From the NCBI RefSeq assembly GCF_950100655.1, contig NZ_CATNLY010000001.1, positions 186,001 to 250,000 on the forward strand: a DNA stretch of 64,000 bases, given 5' to 3'. Numbering within the stretch: the first letter of the stretch is position 1; every line of letters begins with the position of its first letter. Below the pieces are notes generated by a model. That model was not told where the DNA came from. It made no database searches and saw nothing but the letters and a program-made list of their open reading frames with translations. Shown here one piece after another: positions 23,204 to 32,236 of the stretch. Source of the stretch: Pleomorphomonas sp. T1.2MG-36. GTDB lineage: Bacteria > Pseudomonadota > Alphaproteobacteria > Rhizobiales > Pleomorphomonadaceae. A program made the position numbers and the translations under genes.

Positions 23204-23592
23204 TGTCGCGCGCCCTCCTCGTCCTGGCTAACGACGTGATCCGCCTCAGGGCAATCGAGTGGATCAAGAAGGCCCCGCCGGAAACCCGCGTGGAGTTCAA
23301 GGCGCCTCAACGGACGCTCGACCAGAACGCCCGCATGTGGGCCATGCTCACCGATGTTGCCCAACAGCTCCCCTGGCACGGCCAGAAGCTTTCGCCCGAC
23401 GACTGGAAGCTTCTCTTCCTCGACGCCCTGAACTCCGAAATCCGCTTCGTCCCGAACATCGAAGGCAAAGGGTTCGTCAACCTCGGCCGTTCCTCGTCGG
23501 ACCTCTCGAAAGGTGAGATGGGCGACTTCATGGCGCTCATCGAAGCGTTCGGCTCCAACCACGGCGTTACCTTCCACGGGAGGGAGCCATGA
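23203..23592 (+). CDS. ninB: NinB-like phage recombination mediator
   Basis: A 129-residue protein with the NinB pattern: KAPQRTLDQNARMWAMLTDV, then SPDDWKLLFLDALNSEIRFV and SKGEMGDFMALIEAFGSNHG. In lambda this protein (Orf) binds single-stranded DNA/SSB and replaces RecFOR functions in phage recombination. The ATG at 23203 overlaps the bet stop and is preceded by GAGGAGG, which I prefer to the longer upstream frame. It looks complete. Confidence 0.82.
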   Translation: MSRALLVLANDVIRLRAIEWIKKAPPETRVEFKAPQRTLDQNARMWAMLTDVAQQLPWHGQKLSPDDWKLLFLDALNSEIRFVPNIEGKGFVNLGRSSSDLSKGEMGDFMALIEAFGSNHGVTFHGREP

Positions 23593-24374
23593 GTATCGCA
23601 TCCGTTGTGTCCGTCTCCGGCGGTAGGGACTCAACAGCGACCTATCTTTTGGCGTTGGAGCGCGGTTTTCCCTTCCAAGCCGTGTTCGCGGATACTGGCC
23701 ATGAACACCCTTGGACATCCCAGGCAAGAAACTTCCTGGACGCTATGCGCGGGCTGTTCCGTTGGGCCGTAGACATCGGTCTATTGGAAAACGATCCGAC
23801 CGCCGGGATCAGCTATCCGAAGCGCCCCAAGGGGCAAGGATTCGCTGTCTGGGATGAGGACGACGTCGCCCGATATCAGGCCAAGTGGCCGATCGGCACC
23901 AAGGAGCGCGTTTGGCTCGATGTCCTGCTCTACACCGGCTTGCGCCGAGGCGACGCCGTGCGACTCGGCAGGCAGCATGTGAGAGATGGGGTCGCCAGTC
24001 TGAGGACCGAAAAGAGCCGCTACAACACCGAGGTCACAATCCCGATTCTGCCGGTGTTGCAAACGACGCTCGACGCCGGACCCTGCGGCGAGCTCACGTT
24101 CATCTGCGGCGACAGAGGCAACCCGCTTACCAAGGAGAGCTTCGGCAACATGTTCCGCGAGGCCTGCAATGCGGCCAAGGTGTCCAAATCGGCCCACGGG
24201 GTGCGGAAGATCGGGGCCACCAGGGCGGCTAACGCAGGGGCTACTGTGGCGGAGCTGGAAGCCCTTTTCGGCTGGCAGGGAGGCGCTATGGCGTCCCTCT
24301 ATACGAGGTCGGCAGATAGGCGCAGGCTGGCCAAAGGAGCCATCGACAAACTCACGGGAACGGATCGGGAATAG
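23589..24374 (+). pseudogene. In-frame chimera: PAPS-reductase-like start joined to integrase catalytic domain
   Basis: Residues 1-41 carry a PP-loop start (VVSVSGGRDSTATYLLALER, then FADTGHEHP) of a PAPS-reductase-type phage protein. From about residue 42 the sequence is a tyrosine recombinase: the end of the core-binding domain (RNFLDAMRGLFRWAVDIGLL) and a complete catalytic domain with TGLRRGD, HGVRK, the GWQGG box and the Tyr in SLYTRSAD. A deletion near 23705 has fused the two genes in frame. The integrase has lost its arm-binding domain, so excision is unlikely. It ends 87 bases from the tRNA-Leu repeat, the usual place for the integrase. Confidence 0.78.
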
Positions 24375-24422
24375 TCTATCCCCGCACCCTCTCGGAAGTG
24401 CCCCGCACCTTGAAGAAAGATA

Positions 24423-24456
24423 CAAAAAAACCAGGCACTTACGAGCCTGGCTTATT
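24423..24456 (-). terminator. tRNA-Leu terminator (probably brought by the phage)
   Basis: On the minus strand: GCCAGGC, a loop, GCCTGGT and seven T, just beyond the tRNA 3' end. It differs from the terminator at the left junction (4320-4352), which likely served the tRNA before integration. Confidence 0.75.
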
Positions 24457-24460
24457 TGTT

Positions 24461-24475
24461 TGGTGCGGTCGAGAA
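24461..24475. repeat. Right attachment-site repeat inside tRNA-Leu
   Basis: TGGTGCGGTCGAGAA, identical to 4356-4370; here it is the 3' end of the intact tRNA-Leu gene, including CCA. The island thus restores a complete tRNA. Confidence 0.8.
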
Positions 24476-24545
24476 GACTCGAACTTCCACGTCTTGCGAC
24501 ACAGCGACCTCAACGCTGCGCGTCTACCAATTCCGCCACGACCGC
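24461..24545 (-). tRNA. tRNA-Leu (anticodon GAG)
   Basis: Read on the minus strand: acceptor GCGGTCG pairs with CGACCGC followed by encoded ACCA; D-arm GGCGGAATTGGTAGACGC; anticodon stem CAGCG/CGCTG with loop TTGAGGT, anticodon GAG; a long class II variable arm; T-loop TTCGAGT. The class II arm and anticodon define leucine. It is the integration site of the island. Confidence 0.93.
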
Positions 24546-24672
24546 ATCTTGGTAGTTGCCACCCCTTCCGGGCCGGCGCCGGGTATCTAGCAAGAGATTC
24601 TCCGGGGCACAAGAGGGAGGCAAGAAGAATTTTGCCAGCATCGGAAAAACCGCGAGATTCCGGGAAAAATAC

Positions 24673-24939
24673 TCAGATCTTCACGACGTCGTCGAGGCGG
24701 CGATAGGAGGCGGGGCGCGCCAGCACCTCCGTGATCGAAACAGTCACGCGGTCGCCCTTCAGTACCACCTGCCCCTTCGCAACCGGTAGATTGTTGGCGA
24801 GGATATCGACGTCGTCGTCGGCGGAATGGTCCAGCTCGATCACCGCGCCGCGCCCCATGCGCAACAGCTGGTGAATCGGCATGGTCTGCCCACCAAGCAC
24901 GACAGAGATCTCGACTTTGATCTTCTCCAAACTGGCCAT
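24673..24939 (-). CDS. fliN: FliN-like flagellar motor switch protein
   Basis: An 88-residue protein consisting of the conserved FliN/YscQ C-terminal domain: IKVEISVVLGGQTMPIHQLL, then GRGAVIELDHSADDDVDILA and NNLPVAKGQVVLKGDRVTVS. In the motor it forms the C-ring base with FliM and binds CheY or export chaperones. It stands alone next to tRNA-Leu; no other flagellar genes are in the window. Short stand-alone FliN forms of this size are common in alphaproteobacteria. A T3SS homologue is possible but there is no T3SS context. Confidence 0.82.
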   Translation of the reverse strand: MASLEKIKVEISVVLGGQTMPIHQLLRMGRGAVIELDHSADDDVDILANNLPVAKGQVVLKGDRVTVSITEVLARPASYRRLDDVVKI

Positions 24940-25061
24940 CGGTCCTATCTTCCGTCTCGCCGTCGGCGGGTGCTTCGACGACCACCGGCGTCACCTCGAG
25001 CACGAAGCGGCAAACCGACGTATCATCCGTCAAGTGAGTGTTTGCGGCATAAGGTTACCGA

Positions 25062-25772
25062 ATGGTTAACGAACGATCCGAAATCAGGACGGACATGCGC
25101 TCCGCCCCCGGTTCCCCCTCAGTCGAGTGGCGTATCGAGCCTGGGCTCGTCGATTACGAGGCCGGCGTCGCCTTCATGGAAGAGCGTGTCGCCGCCATTG
25201 CCGAGGGACGGGCCGCCGAACTCGTCTGGCTGGTCGAACACCCTCCCCTCTACACCGCCGGAACCAGCGCCGACCCGAGCGACCTTGTCGAGCCCGACCT
25301 GTTTCCGGTCCATCAGACCGGGCGCGGCGGACAGTACACCTATCATGGCCCAGGTCAGCGGGTGGCCTACGTGATGCTCGACCTCGATCGTCGCGGCAAG
25401 GATGTGAGGGCCTTCGTCGCGGCGCTGGAACGCTGGATCATCGGCGCGTTGGCCGCGTTCAACGTTCGGGGCGAAACGCGCGAGGACCGGGTCGGGGTCT
25501 GGGTTCGCCGCCCGGACAAGGGAGACGGCGCGGAGGACAAGATCGCCGCCATCGGCATCCGCGTCCGTCGCTGGGTCACCTTCCACGGGATAAGCCTCAA
25601 CGTCGAACCGGACCTCAGCCATTTCGCCGGAATCGTACCTTGCGGCATCCGGGGGCATGGCGTGACGAGCCTTGTCGATCTGGGGCTTCCAGTGACCATG
25701 GAAGATGCGGACACGGCATTGAAGGCCGGCTTCATCGAGGTGTTCGGGGCTTGCGGGCCATGGGCGGGCTGA
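25062..25772 (+). CDS. lipB: Octanoyltransferase LipB
   Basis: A 236-residue enzyme that transfers octanoyl from acyl carrier protein to lipoyl domains, the first step of lipoate synthesis, in the cytoplasm. It shows [14 protein letters not shown], the [12 protein letters not shown] substrate-binding block, Lys160 ([17 protein letters not shown]) and the acyl-carrying Cys194 ([15 protein letters not shown]). Length and motifs are normal. The gene is plus-strand and monocistronic. Confidence 0.95.
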   Translation: MVNERSEIRTDMRSAPGSPSVEWRIEPGLVDYEAGVAFMEERVAAIAEGRAAELVWLVEHPPLYTAGTSADPSDLVEPDLFPVHQTGRGGQYTYHGPGQRVAYVMLDLDRRGKDVRAFVAALERWIIGALAAFNVRGETREDRVGVWVRRPDKGDGAEDKIAAIGIRVRRWVTFHGISLNVEPDLSHFAGIVPCGIRGHGVTSLVDLGLPVTMEDADTALKAGFIEVFGACGPWAG

Positions 25773-26336
25773 GCGCCGAGCGACGACGGCTCATCCGGTC
25801 GGACGACATGGACGGAAACCTTGGCCGAAAGGCGCAAGGCCTCGCCTGCGGGAACCAAATCCATCGACAGTGCCCGTTTCCACAAGACGGCATCATATGC
25901 GGTGAGAATATGGGGTCGTCTCGTCTGTCGGACCGCGAAGAATCGAATCTGAGATCGGGCGCCGCTTGCTCCCTGATGGCAATGCCCCAGACTTTTCAAG
26001 ACAATTGGTCGTATCTCGATTTATTTGTCATACTTAAGAAATCGATTCAACATCAAAAGTTGAAAAGCGGAACAAGTCGATCATCATTGGATTGGACGAT
26101 CATATCGCCGGTATTTTGCCAGAAGAGCCCTTAAAAACCCAAATCCAGACCCGGATATTATACCTTAGTATAGGTCTCAAATTCATGCGGATCAGCAGAA
26201 TCTTCCATGAAGGAGACTGATTTGTCTCTTTTGCTAAAATGCCCACTGGGTTAACTTGTCCCTAGCCGGTGTGGAGGCCGGCGTCCGGGGAGTGATAAGG
26301 CCTTCGGCCGCTCCCGGATAAAATGTGGAGGAGAGA
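25773..26336. promoter_or_regulatory. Intergenic region and structured leader of the sugar transporter operon
   Basis: This 560-base region has no coding frame I believe. Its middle (about 25980-26200) is AT-rich and probably contains the promoter of the YtfQ-type operon. Just before the gene, at about 26284-26318, TCCGGGGAG and CTCCCGGA flank an inner GGCC-TTC-GGCC hairpin, ending shortly before the GGAGGAG ribosome site. This leader structure may stabilise the mRNA or modulate translation. Confidence 0.45.
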
Positions 26337-27293
26337 ATGCGCACTCTTAACTTGCTCGCCGCGACCGCCTTTGCGACGGCTCTTTCCGTTTCGTCTGCCT
26401 TTGCGCTGACCGTTGGCTTCTCGCAGATCGGTTCGGAATCCGGCTGGCGCGCTGCCGAGACGAGCGTTACCAAGCTCGAAGCTCAGAAGCGCGGCATCGA
26501 CCTGAAGTTCGCCGACGCCCAGCAGAAGCAGGAAAACCAGATCAAGGCCGTTCGTTCGTTCATCGCCCAGGGCGTTGACGCGATCCTGATCGCTCCGGTG
26601 GTCGCCACCGGTTGGGATGCCGTCCTCAAGGAAGCCAAGGAAGCCAATATTCCGGTGATCCTGCTCGACCGTACCGTCGATGCTCCCCAGGACCTCTATC
26701 TCACCGCCGTCACGTCCGACACGGTCTTCGAAGGCAAGGTTGCCGGCGATTGGCTCGTGAAGGAAGTCGGCGACAAGCCGTGCAACATCGTCGAGCTCCA
26801 GGGCACGACGGGCTCGTCGCCGGCCATCAACCGCAAGAAGGGCTTTGACGAGGCTATCGCCAGCCACGCCAACCTGAAGATCATCCGCAGCCAGACCGGT
26901 GACTTCACCCGCACCAAGGGTAAGGAAGTCATGGAAAGCTTCATCAAGGCTGAAGGCGGCGGCAAGAACATCTGCGCTCTTTACGCCCACAATGACGACA
27001 TGGCCGTCGGCGCCATCCAGGCGATCAAGGAAGCTGGCCTGAAGCCGGGCAAAGACATCCTCGTCGTCTCCGTCGACGCCGTTCCGGATATCTTCCAGGC
27101 CTTCGTCGCCGGTGAAGCCAACGCCACCGTCGAACTGACCCCGAACATGGCCGGCCCGGCCTTCGATGCCCTTGACGCCTATCTCAAGGACAAGAAGGAG
27201 CCCGCCAAGTGGATCCAGACCGAGTCCAAGCTCTACACGCCGGCTGATGACCCGCAGAAGGTCTACGACGAGAAGAAGGGCCTCGGTTACTGA
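26337..27293 (+). CDS. ytfQ: Galactofuranose-type sugar-binding periplasmic protein (YtfQ-like)
   Basis: A 318-residue substrate-binding protein with a signal peptide (LLAATAFATALSVSSAFA). The mature sequence follows E. coli YtfQ closely: VGFSQIGSESGWRAAETSVT, then QQKQENQIKAVRSFIAQGVD, KGKEVMESFIKAEGGGKNIC and ELTPNMAGPAFDALDAY. YtfQ binds galactofuranose and, more weakly, other galactose/arabinose-type sugars. The ATG at 26337 with GGAGGAG upstream begins the signal peptide; the frame is open four codons further. First gene of a four-gene importer operon; the stem-loop after it should favour high expression of the binding protein. Confidence 0.92.
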   Translation: MRTLNLLAATAFATALSVSSAFALTVGFSQIGSESGWRAAETSVTKLEAQKRGIDLKFADAQQKQENQIKAVRSFIAQGVDAILIAPVVATGWDAVLKEAKEANIPVILLDRTVDAPQDLYLTAVTSDTVFEGKVAGDWLVKEVGDKPCNIVELQGTTGSSPAINRKKGFDEAIASHANLKIIRSQTGDFTRTKGKEVMESFIKAEGGGKNICALYAHNDDMAVGAIQAIKEAGLKPGKDILVVSVDAVPDIFQAFVAGEANATVELTPNMAGPAFDALDAYLKDKKEPAKWIQTESKLYTPADDPQKVYDEKKGLGY

Positions 27294-27306
27294 TACCGTC
27301 CCGGAG

Positions 27307-27333
27307 CGCCGCCCCTTTTCGTAATGGGCGGCG
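27307..27333 (+). other. Stem-loop after the binding-protein gene
   Basis: CGCCGCCC and GGGCGGCG flank an 11-base loop, followed by a second GC hairpin near 27346-27363. There is no T-run. Such structures between binding-protein and ATPase genes commonly protect the upstream mRNA and lower downstream expression. Confidence 0.6.
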
Positions 27334-27450
27334 TTCCCCTTTATTGCCGGGCCGCTTTTTCCGGCTGTCGGCGGGCTTGTCCCTCGGGGTGAGGCCGTCG
27401 CATCGGAGGGCGGCCCGTTTCTTTGATCGGCAATAGTTGGACCAGCTATC

Positions 27451-28971
27451 ATGGCGAACGCTCAGCCCCTGCTATCCGTGCGCGGAGTCAGCAAGGCCTT
27501 TCTTGGCGTATCCGCGCTCGAAAATGTCGACTTCACGCTTCAGGCCGGTGAAGTGCACGCTCTTCTCGGCGAGAACGGCGCGGGCAAATCGACGCTTATC
27601 AAGATCATCACGGGTGCCTACCGCCGCGACGAGGGCGAGGTCCTGCTCGAAGGAACGCCCATCTATCCGCGCGACGTCGTCGACGCCCAGAAGCTTGGCA
27701 TCGGCACCGTCTATCAGGAGGTCAACCTTCTGACCAACCTCACGGTGGCCGAGAACCTTTTCCTTGGACGCGAGCCCAAGCGTTTCGGCCTGACCGATGT
27801 GCGTGAGATGAACCGCCGCTCGCGCGCCATCCTCGACACCTATGGCCTCGGTATCGACGTCACAGCACCGCTCGCCAACTTCTCGGTCGCCATCCAGCAG
27901 GTTGTCGCCATCGCCCGCGCGGTCGACATTTCCGGCAAGGTGCTCGTGCTGGACGAACCGACCGCCAGCCTCGACGCCCACGAAGTGGAAATGCTGTTCG
28001 CCGTGGTCCGCCAGCTTCGTGCGCGCGGCATGGGCATCATCTTCATCAGCCATTTCCTCGATCAGGTCTACGAGATCGCTGACACCATTACGGTGCTGCG
28101 CAACGGCCGGCTGATCGATACCGTGCCTGTAGCCGGTCTCGATCGCTTGAAGCTGGTCTCCATGATGCTGGGCCGCCAGCTCGAAGCCGACATCAAGCGT
28201 ACGATCGACCCCAACACGGCCAAGACCGAACCGCTGGTCTCGCTACGCGGGCTTGGCAAGCGCGGAAACGTCGATCCGATCGACCTCGACATCCGCCAGG
28301 GCGAAGTGGTCGGCATCGCCGGTCTCCTCGGCTCCGGCCGCACGGAAACGGCACAGCTCGTGTTCGGCATCGAGCGCGCCGACAGCGGCACCATCAGCGT
28401 CGCCGGCACGCCGGTCAACATGTCCTCGCCGCGCAAGGCAATCGCTCAGGGCTTCGCCTTCTGTCCGGAGGACCGCAAGACCGACGGCATCGTCGGCGAC
28501 CTGTCGGTGCGCGAGAACATCATCTTCGCGCTTCAGGCTCAGCGCGGCTGGATGCGTCCCCTCTCCCGCTCCGAGCAGGAGGCGCTTGCCGATCGCTACA
28601 TCGCCGCCCTGGACATCCGCACGTCCGACCGCGAGAAGCCGATCAAGTTCCTGTCCGGCGGCAATCAGCAAAAGGTCCTGCTGGCCCGCTGGCTCGCAAC
28701 CAATCCGCGCTTCCTCATCCTCGATGAGCCGACCCGCGGCATCGACGTCGGCGCCCATGCCGAGATCATTCGCCTGATCATCGATCTCTGCGAGCGCGGG
28801 ATGGCCCTTCTGGTCATCTCGTCGGAACTCGGCGAACTCGTCGGCTATTCCTCCCGCATCATCGTGCTGAGAGACCGCAAGATGGTCAGCGAGCTGACCG
28901 GCGAGGAGATTTCCACCGACCAAATCATGAAGGCCATCGCTTCGCATGGCGCGACCGGGGAGGCAGCGTAA
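27451..28971 (+). CDS. ytfR: Sugar ABC transporter ATPase (YtfR-like, duplicated cassette)
   Basis: A 506-residue protein with two ATPase halves, the design of the CUT2 sugar importers. The first half has Walker A GENGAGKST and Walker B VLVLDEPTASLD; the second has a degenerate P-loop (GLLGSGRTETA) but intact LSGGNQQKVLLARWLATNPR and LILDEPTRGIDVG. It energises the YtfT/YjfF permease. Its TAA overlaps the next start by one base (TAATG). Confidence 0.92.
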   Translation: MANAQPLLSVRGVSKAFLGVSALENVDFTLQAGEVHALLGENGAGKSTLIKIITGAYRRDEGEVLLEGTPIYPRDVVDAQKLGIGTVYQEVNLLTNLTVAENLFLGREPKRFGLTDVREMNRRSRAILDTYGLGIDVTAPLANFSVAIQQVVAIARAVDISGKVLVLDEPTASLDAHEVEMLFAVVRQLRARGMGIIFISHFLDQVYEIADTITVLRNGRLIDTVPVAGLDRLKLVSMMLGRQLEADIKRTIDPNTAKTEPLVSLRGLGKRGNVDPIDLDIRQGEVVGIAGLLGSGRTETAQLVFGIERADSGTISVAGTPVNMSSPRKAIAQGFAFCPEDRKTDGIVGDLSVRENIIFALQAQRGWMRPLSRSEQEALADRYIAALDIRTSDREKPIKFLSGGNQQKVLLARWLATNPRFLILDEPTRGIDVGAHAEIIRLIIDLCERGMALLVISSELGELVGYSSRIIVLRDRKMVSELTGEEISTDQIMKAIASHGATGEAA

Positions 28972-30005
28972 TGGCCGTTCCTACCATCGTCCGTGAGCGG
29001 ACACCCCAGATTATCGTCCTGGCGGTGATCCTTGCGCTCAACGCGATCATTTCGCCGGGCTTCTTTTCCATCGAGATCCAGAACGGCCGCCTCTACGGTT
29101 CGCTGATCGACGTGCTCAACCGCGGCGCGCCGGTCACCCTTCTGGCCATCGGCATGACGCTGGTGATCGCGACCAAGGGCATCGATCTTTCCGTCGGTGC
29201 CGTAATGGCCATCGTCGGCGCCGTCGCGGCGTCGCTGATCACCTCCGGCTACTCGCTTCCTGCGACGCTCGCCGGAGCGCTGTTCGTCGGCCTCGTCTGC
29301 GGCATCTGGAACGGCGCTCTGGTCGCCCTGCTGGACATTCAGCCGATCATCGCCACGCTGATCCTGATGGTGGCCGGCCGAGGCATCGCCCAGCTCATCA
29401 CCGAAGGCGTCATTCTGACTTTCAACGACAAGCCCGAACTGATCTTCGTCGGTTCCGGCTCGTTCCTGAACCTGCCGATGCCGGTCATCATCTGGATCGT
29501 CATTGCGATCCTGGCGATCCTGGTCATTCGGCGCTCGGCGCTCGGGCTGCTGATCGAGGCGATCGGCGTCAACCGGCGCGCCTCCACGCTGTCGGGTGTC
29601 AATTCCCGCGTCATCCTACTCGCCGTCTACGCGGTGTCCGGGCTCTGCGCGGCCGTCGCCGGCGTTATCGCCGCCGCCGATATCAAGGGCGCCGACGCCA
29701 ACAACGCCGGTCTCTGGCTTGAGATGGATGCCATCCTGGCGGTGGTGATCGGCGGAACGTCGCTGCTCGGTGGTCGCTTCTCGCTTGTCGGCTCGCTGAT
29801 GGGCGCCATGATCATCCAGTCGCTCAATACCGGCATTCTCCTGGCGGGCTTCCCGCCGGAGTTCAACCTCATCATCAAGGCGGCGATCATCCTGATCATT
29901 CTGATCGTCCAATCGCCTGCCAGCCAGGCGGCCATCGCCAACTTCCGGGCCAACCGGCAGCCGGTGGCGGTCAAGACCGAAAGCAGGGAGCACGCGGCGC
30001 GATGA
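28971..30005 (+). CDS. ytfT: Sugar ABC transporter permease (YtfT-like)
   Basis: A 344-residue membrane protein with about nine to ten helices and the RbsC-family signature GMTLVIATKGIDLSVGAVMA near residues 62-82 and GGTSLLGGRFSLVGSLMGAM near 263-282. It forms the pore with YjfF. Overlaps both neighbours by a few bases, so the three genes are translationally linked. Confidence 0.92.
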   Translation: MAVPTIVRERTPQIIVLAVILALNAIISPGFFSIEIQNGRLYGSLIDVLNRGAPVTLLAIGMTLVIATKGIDLSVGAVMAIVGAVAASLITSGYSLPATLAGALFVGLVCGIWNGALVALLDIQPIIATLILMVAGRGIAQLITEGVILTFNDKPELIFVGSGSFLNLPMPVIIWIVIAILAILVIRRSALGLLIEAIGVNRRASTLSGVNSRVILLAVYAVSGLCAAVAGVIAAADIKGADANNAGLWLEMDAILAVVIGGTSLLGGRFSLVGSLMGAMIIQSLNTGILLAGFPPEFNLIIKAAIILIILIVQSPASQAAIANFRANRQPVAVKTESREHAAR

Positions 30006-31006
30006 AAAACTCCAAGTACCTGCCGCTGATGGCCACCTTTGTGGTCTTCGTGCTGGCCTACGTCATTTGCATCTCGGTGTTTCCGAACATGCTCTCGACG
30101 CGCGTCGCCGGCAACCTGCTGACCGACAACGCCTTTCTCGGCATCACTGCGGTCGGCATGACCTTCGTGATCCTGTCCGGCGGCATCGACCTGTCGGTTG
30201 GATCGGTGATCGCCTTCACCGGCGTGTTCCTGTCGGTGGTCCTGCGGGATACCTCCATCCATCCGCTGGCGGCCTTTGCCATCGTGCTGGTGCTGACCAC
30301 CGCCTTCGGGGCGGCGATGGGGGGCGTCATCTTCTTCCTGGACATGCCGCCGTTCATCGTGACGCTGGCCGGCATGTTCCTCGCCCGCGGCATTTCCTAT
30401 CTGCTGACGACGGAATCGGTGCCCATCACCCATCCGTTCTATTCGACCCTGCAGGACATCTACATCAGGATGCCCGGCGGTGGACGGTTGACGCTGATCG
30501 CCATGGTCATGCTGGCCGTATTCGCCCTCGGCATCATCATCGCCCAGCGCACCCGCTTCGGCACCTATGTCTACGCCCTGGGCGGCAACCTCACGTCCGC
30601 CCAGCTCATGGGCGTGCCTGTGGCAAAGACGACGATCGGCATCTACGCCCTTTCGGGCTTCCTTGCCGGCCTCTCGGGCATCGTCTTCTCGCTCTACACC
30701 TCGGCCGGCTATTCGCTGGCGGCCGTCGGTGTCGAGCTCGACGCCATCGCCGCCGTGGTGATCGGCGGTACGCTGCTGACCGGCGGCTACGGCTTTGTCG
30801 CCGGTACTTTCCTGGGCATCTGCATCCAGGGGCTGATCCAGACCTACATCGTGTTCGATGGTACGCTGTCGAGCTGGTGGACCAAGATCGTCATCGGTCT
30901 TCTGCTGTTCGGCTTCATCGCTCTCCAGCGCGGCCTGATGTGGATGTCCGAGCGCAGCGCCCGCAACATGCGCCACGCCTCGGCCGCCCAGCCGACAAGC
31001 GCCTGA
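30002..31006 (+). CDS. yjfF: Second sugar ABC transporter permease (YjfF-like)
   Basis: A 334-residue RbsC-family permease with GMTFVILSGGIDLSVGSVIA and GGTLLTGGYGFVAGTFLGIC. The presence of two different permeases, rather than one that homodimerises, is the hallmark of the YtfQRT-YjfF system and supports the galactofuranose-type assignment. Starts inside the stop of the previous gene (ATGA). Followed by a strong terminator shared with the convergent galT gene. Confidence 0.92.
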   Translation: MKNSKYLPLMATFVVFVLAYVICISVFPNMLSTRVAGNLLTDNAFLGITAVGMTFVILSGGIDLSVGSVIAFTGVFLSVVLRDTSIHPLAAFAIVLVLTTAFGAAMGGVIFFLDMPPFIVTLAGMFLARGISYLLTTESVPITHPFYSTLQDIYIRMPGGGRLTLIAMVMLAVFALGIIIAQRTRFGTYVYALGGNLTSAQLMGVPVAKTTIGIYALSGFLAGLSGIVFSLYTSAGYSLAAVGVELDAIAAVVIGGTLLTGGYGFVAGTFLGICIQGLIQTYIVFDGTLSSWWTKIVIGLLLFGFIALQRGLMWMSERSARNMRHASAAQPTSA

Positions 31007-31026
31007 TCGAACGGCCCTAGCCAAAG

Positions 31027-31062
31027 TGGAACCGCCGCCGGAGCGATCCGGCGGCGGTTCCA
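31027..31062. terminator. Perfect 16-bp stem between convergent operons
   Basis: TGGAACCGCCGCCGGA, loop GCGA, TCCGGCGGCGGTTCCA. The hairpin is very stable but has no long T-run; it lies between yjfF (plus) and galT (minus) and probably terminates both. Confidence 0.75.
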
Positions 31063-31089
31063 TTTCGGGCAGGCATTGAAGCGGATCGA

Positions 31090-32130
31090 TTACCGATCGA
31101 GGTAATGGATGGTGGGCAGATCGCGCAGTCGCTGCGCGGCCGTCTCCGGCGTCAGGTCGCGCTGAGGCGAACCGAGCATCTCGAAGCCGACCATGAACTT
31201 CTTCACCGTCGCCGAGCGCAGGAGCGGCGGGTAGAAGTGGGCGTGGAACATCCACTCCTCATGCGCCTCTCCATCGGTCGGCTTCTGATGGAACCCCATC
31301 GAGTAGGGGAAGGACGTCTCGAACAGGTTGTCGTAGCGGATGGCGATATTGGACAGCGCGTCGGCCAGCGAGGCGCGCTCGCCGGTCGTGAACTCGTCGA
31401 AACCGCCCATGCGGCGCTTGGGCAGCACCATGGTCTCGAACGGCCAGATCGCCCAGTAAGGCATCAGGACGACGAAGTGGTCGTTCTGATGGATGATGCG
31501 CTCGCCGAGCTTCAGCTCCTTTTCGACGTAGTCGAGGAGCATCGCCCTTCCCTTTTCCTTGAAATAGGCGAGCTGACGATCGGTTTCCTTGGCGGTCTCG
31601 TTGGGCATATGTCGGCTCGACCAGATCTGCCCATGCGGATGCGGTTGCGAGCATCCCATCGCCTCGCCGCGATTCTCGAAGATCAGCACCGAACCGATGT
31701 CGGGTTTCGAGCCGAGGTCGACGAACTGCTCGATCCAGGCATCGACGACATAGGTGATCTCTTCGACCGACATGCGCGACAGCGTCTGGTCGTGGCGCGG
31801 TGAGAAGCACAGCACCCGGCAAAGACCGGATTCGCCTTCGGCGATCATCAGCCCATCGTCGTTCTGATAATCGGAGGGCGCATCCGGCGTCAGCGCTGCG
31901 AAGTCGTTGGTGAAAACGAAGGTATGCTTGTAGTCAGGGTTGCGCTCGCCGTTCATGCGCAGATTGCCGGTGCAGAGATTGCATTTCGGGTCGTGCGCGA
32001 TACCCGCGACGGGCGGCAACTTCTCCACCTGCCCCTGCCACGGACGCTTGGCCCGGTGCGGCGATACCAACACCCACTCCCCCGTAAGTGGGTTGAACCG
32101 GCGGTGAGGATGATCGGCGAATGCGTTCAT
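31090..32130 (-). CDS. galT: Galactose-1-phosphate uridylyltransferase
   Basis: A 346-residue Leloir-pathway enzyme converting galactose-1-phosphate and UDP-glucose into UDP-galactose and glucose-1-phosphate. The uridylylated His lies in SQPHPHGQIWSSRHMPNE. The N-terminus reads RRFNPLTGEWVLVSPHRAKR, and CNLCTGNLRMNGERNPDY contains the zinc-binding Cys pair. I choose ATG 32130 (MNAFADHPHRRFNPL), preceded by AGGACGGA, over a longer open frame. It follows galK by 106 bases in the same operon. Confidence 0.94.
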   Translation of the reverse strand: MNAFADHPHRRFNPLTGEWVLVSPHRAKRPWQGQVEKLPPVAGIAHDPKCNLCTGNLRMNGERNPDYKHTFVFTNDFAALTPDAPSDYQNDDGLMIAEGESGLCRVLCFSPRHDQTLSRMSVEEITYVVDAWIEQFVDLGSKPDIGSVLIFENRGEAMGCSQPHPHGQIWSSRHMPNETAKETDRQLAYFKEKGRAMLLDYVEKELKLGERIIHQNDHFVVLMPYWAIWPFETMVLPKRRMGGFDEFTTGERASLADALSNIAIRYDNLFETSFPYSMGFHQKPTDGEAHEEWMFHAHFYPPLLRSATVKKFMVGFEMLGSPQRDLTPETAAQRLRDLPTIHYLDR

Positions 32131-32236
32131 GATTGTTCCGTCCTGGCCGATGGATCGGTCGGCAACCGGCTGGAACGCCTGCGCGTCCCGGAAAGGGAAC
32201 GGAGCGGACCGTCCGGCTACCGCTCCGCCGGTGCAC

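Larger units (their letters stand above)
4356..24475. mobile_element. Defective prophage / genomic island in tRNA-Leu(GAG)
   Basis: About 20.1 kb bounded by exact 15-bp direct repeats of the tRNA-Leu 3' end, with integrase sequence next to the intact tRNA at the right end. Inside are phage genes in a conventional order read from right to left: integrase, NinB, bet, CI/Cro-like switch, replication-type genes, then (after a foreign secretion cassette) tail fibre, tail-assembly protein, endolysin and spanins. Capsid, terminase, portal and most tail genes are absent. Integrase, bet, tail fibre and one replication-module gene are truncated, so I infer the element cannot excise alone or make particles. 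Confidence 0.82.

Noticed and set aside
29627..31255. Long minus-strand open frame opposite ytfT and yjfF
   Set aside because: Low-complexity His/Asp/Gly/Gln-rich translation, antisense to well-supported permeases; a GC-rich codon artefact.
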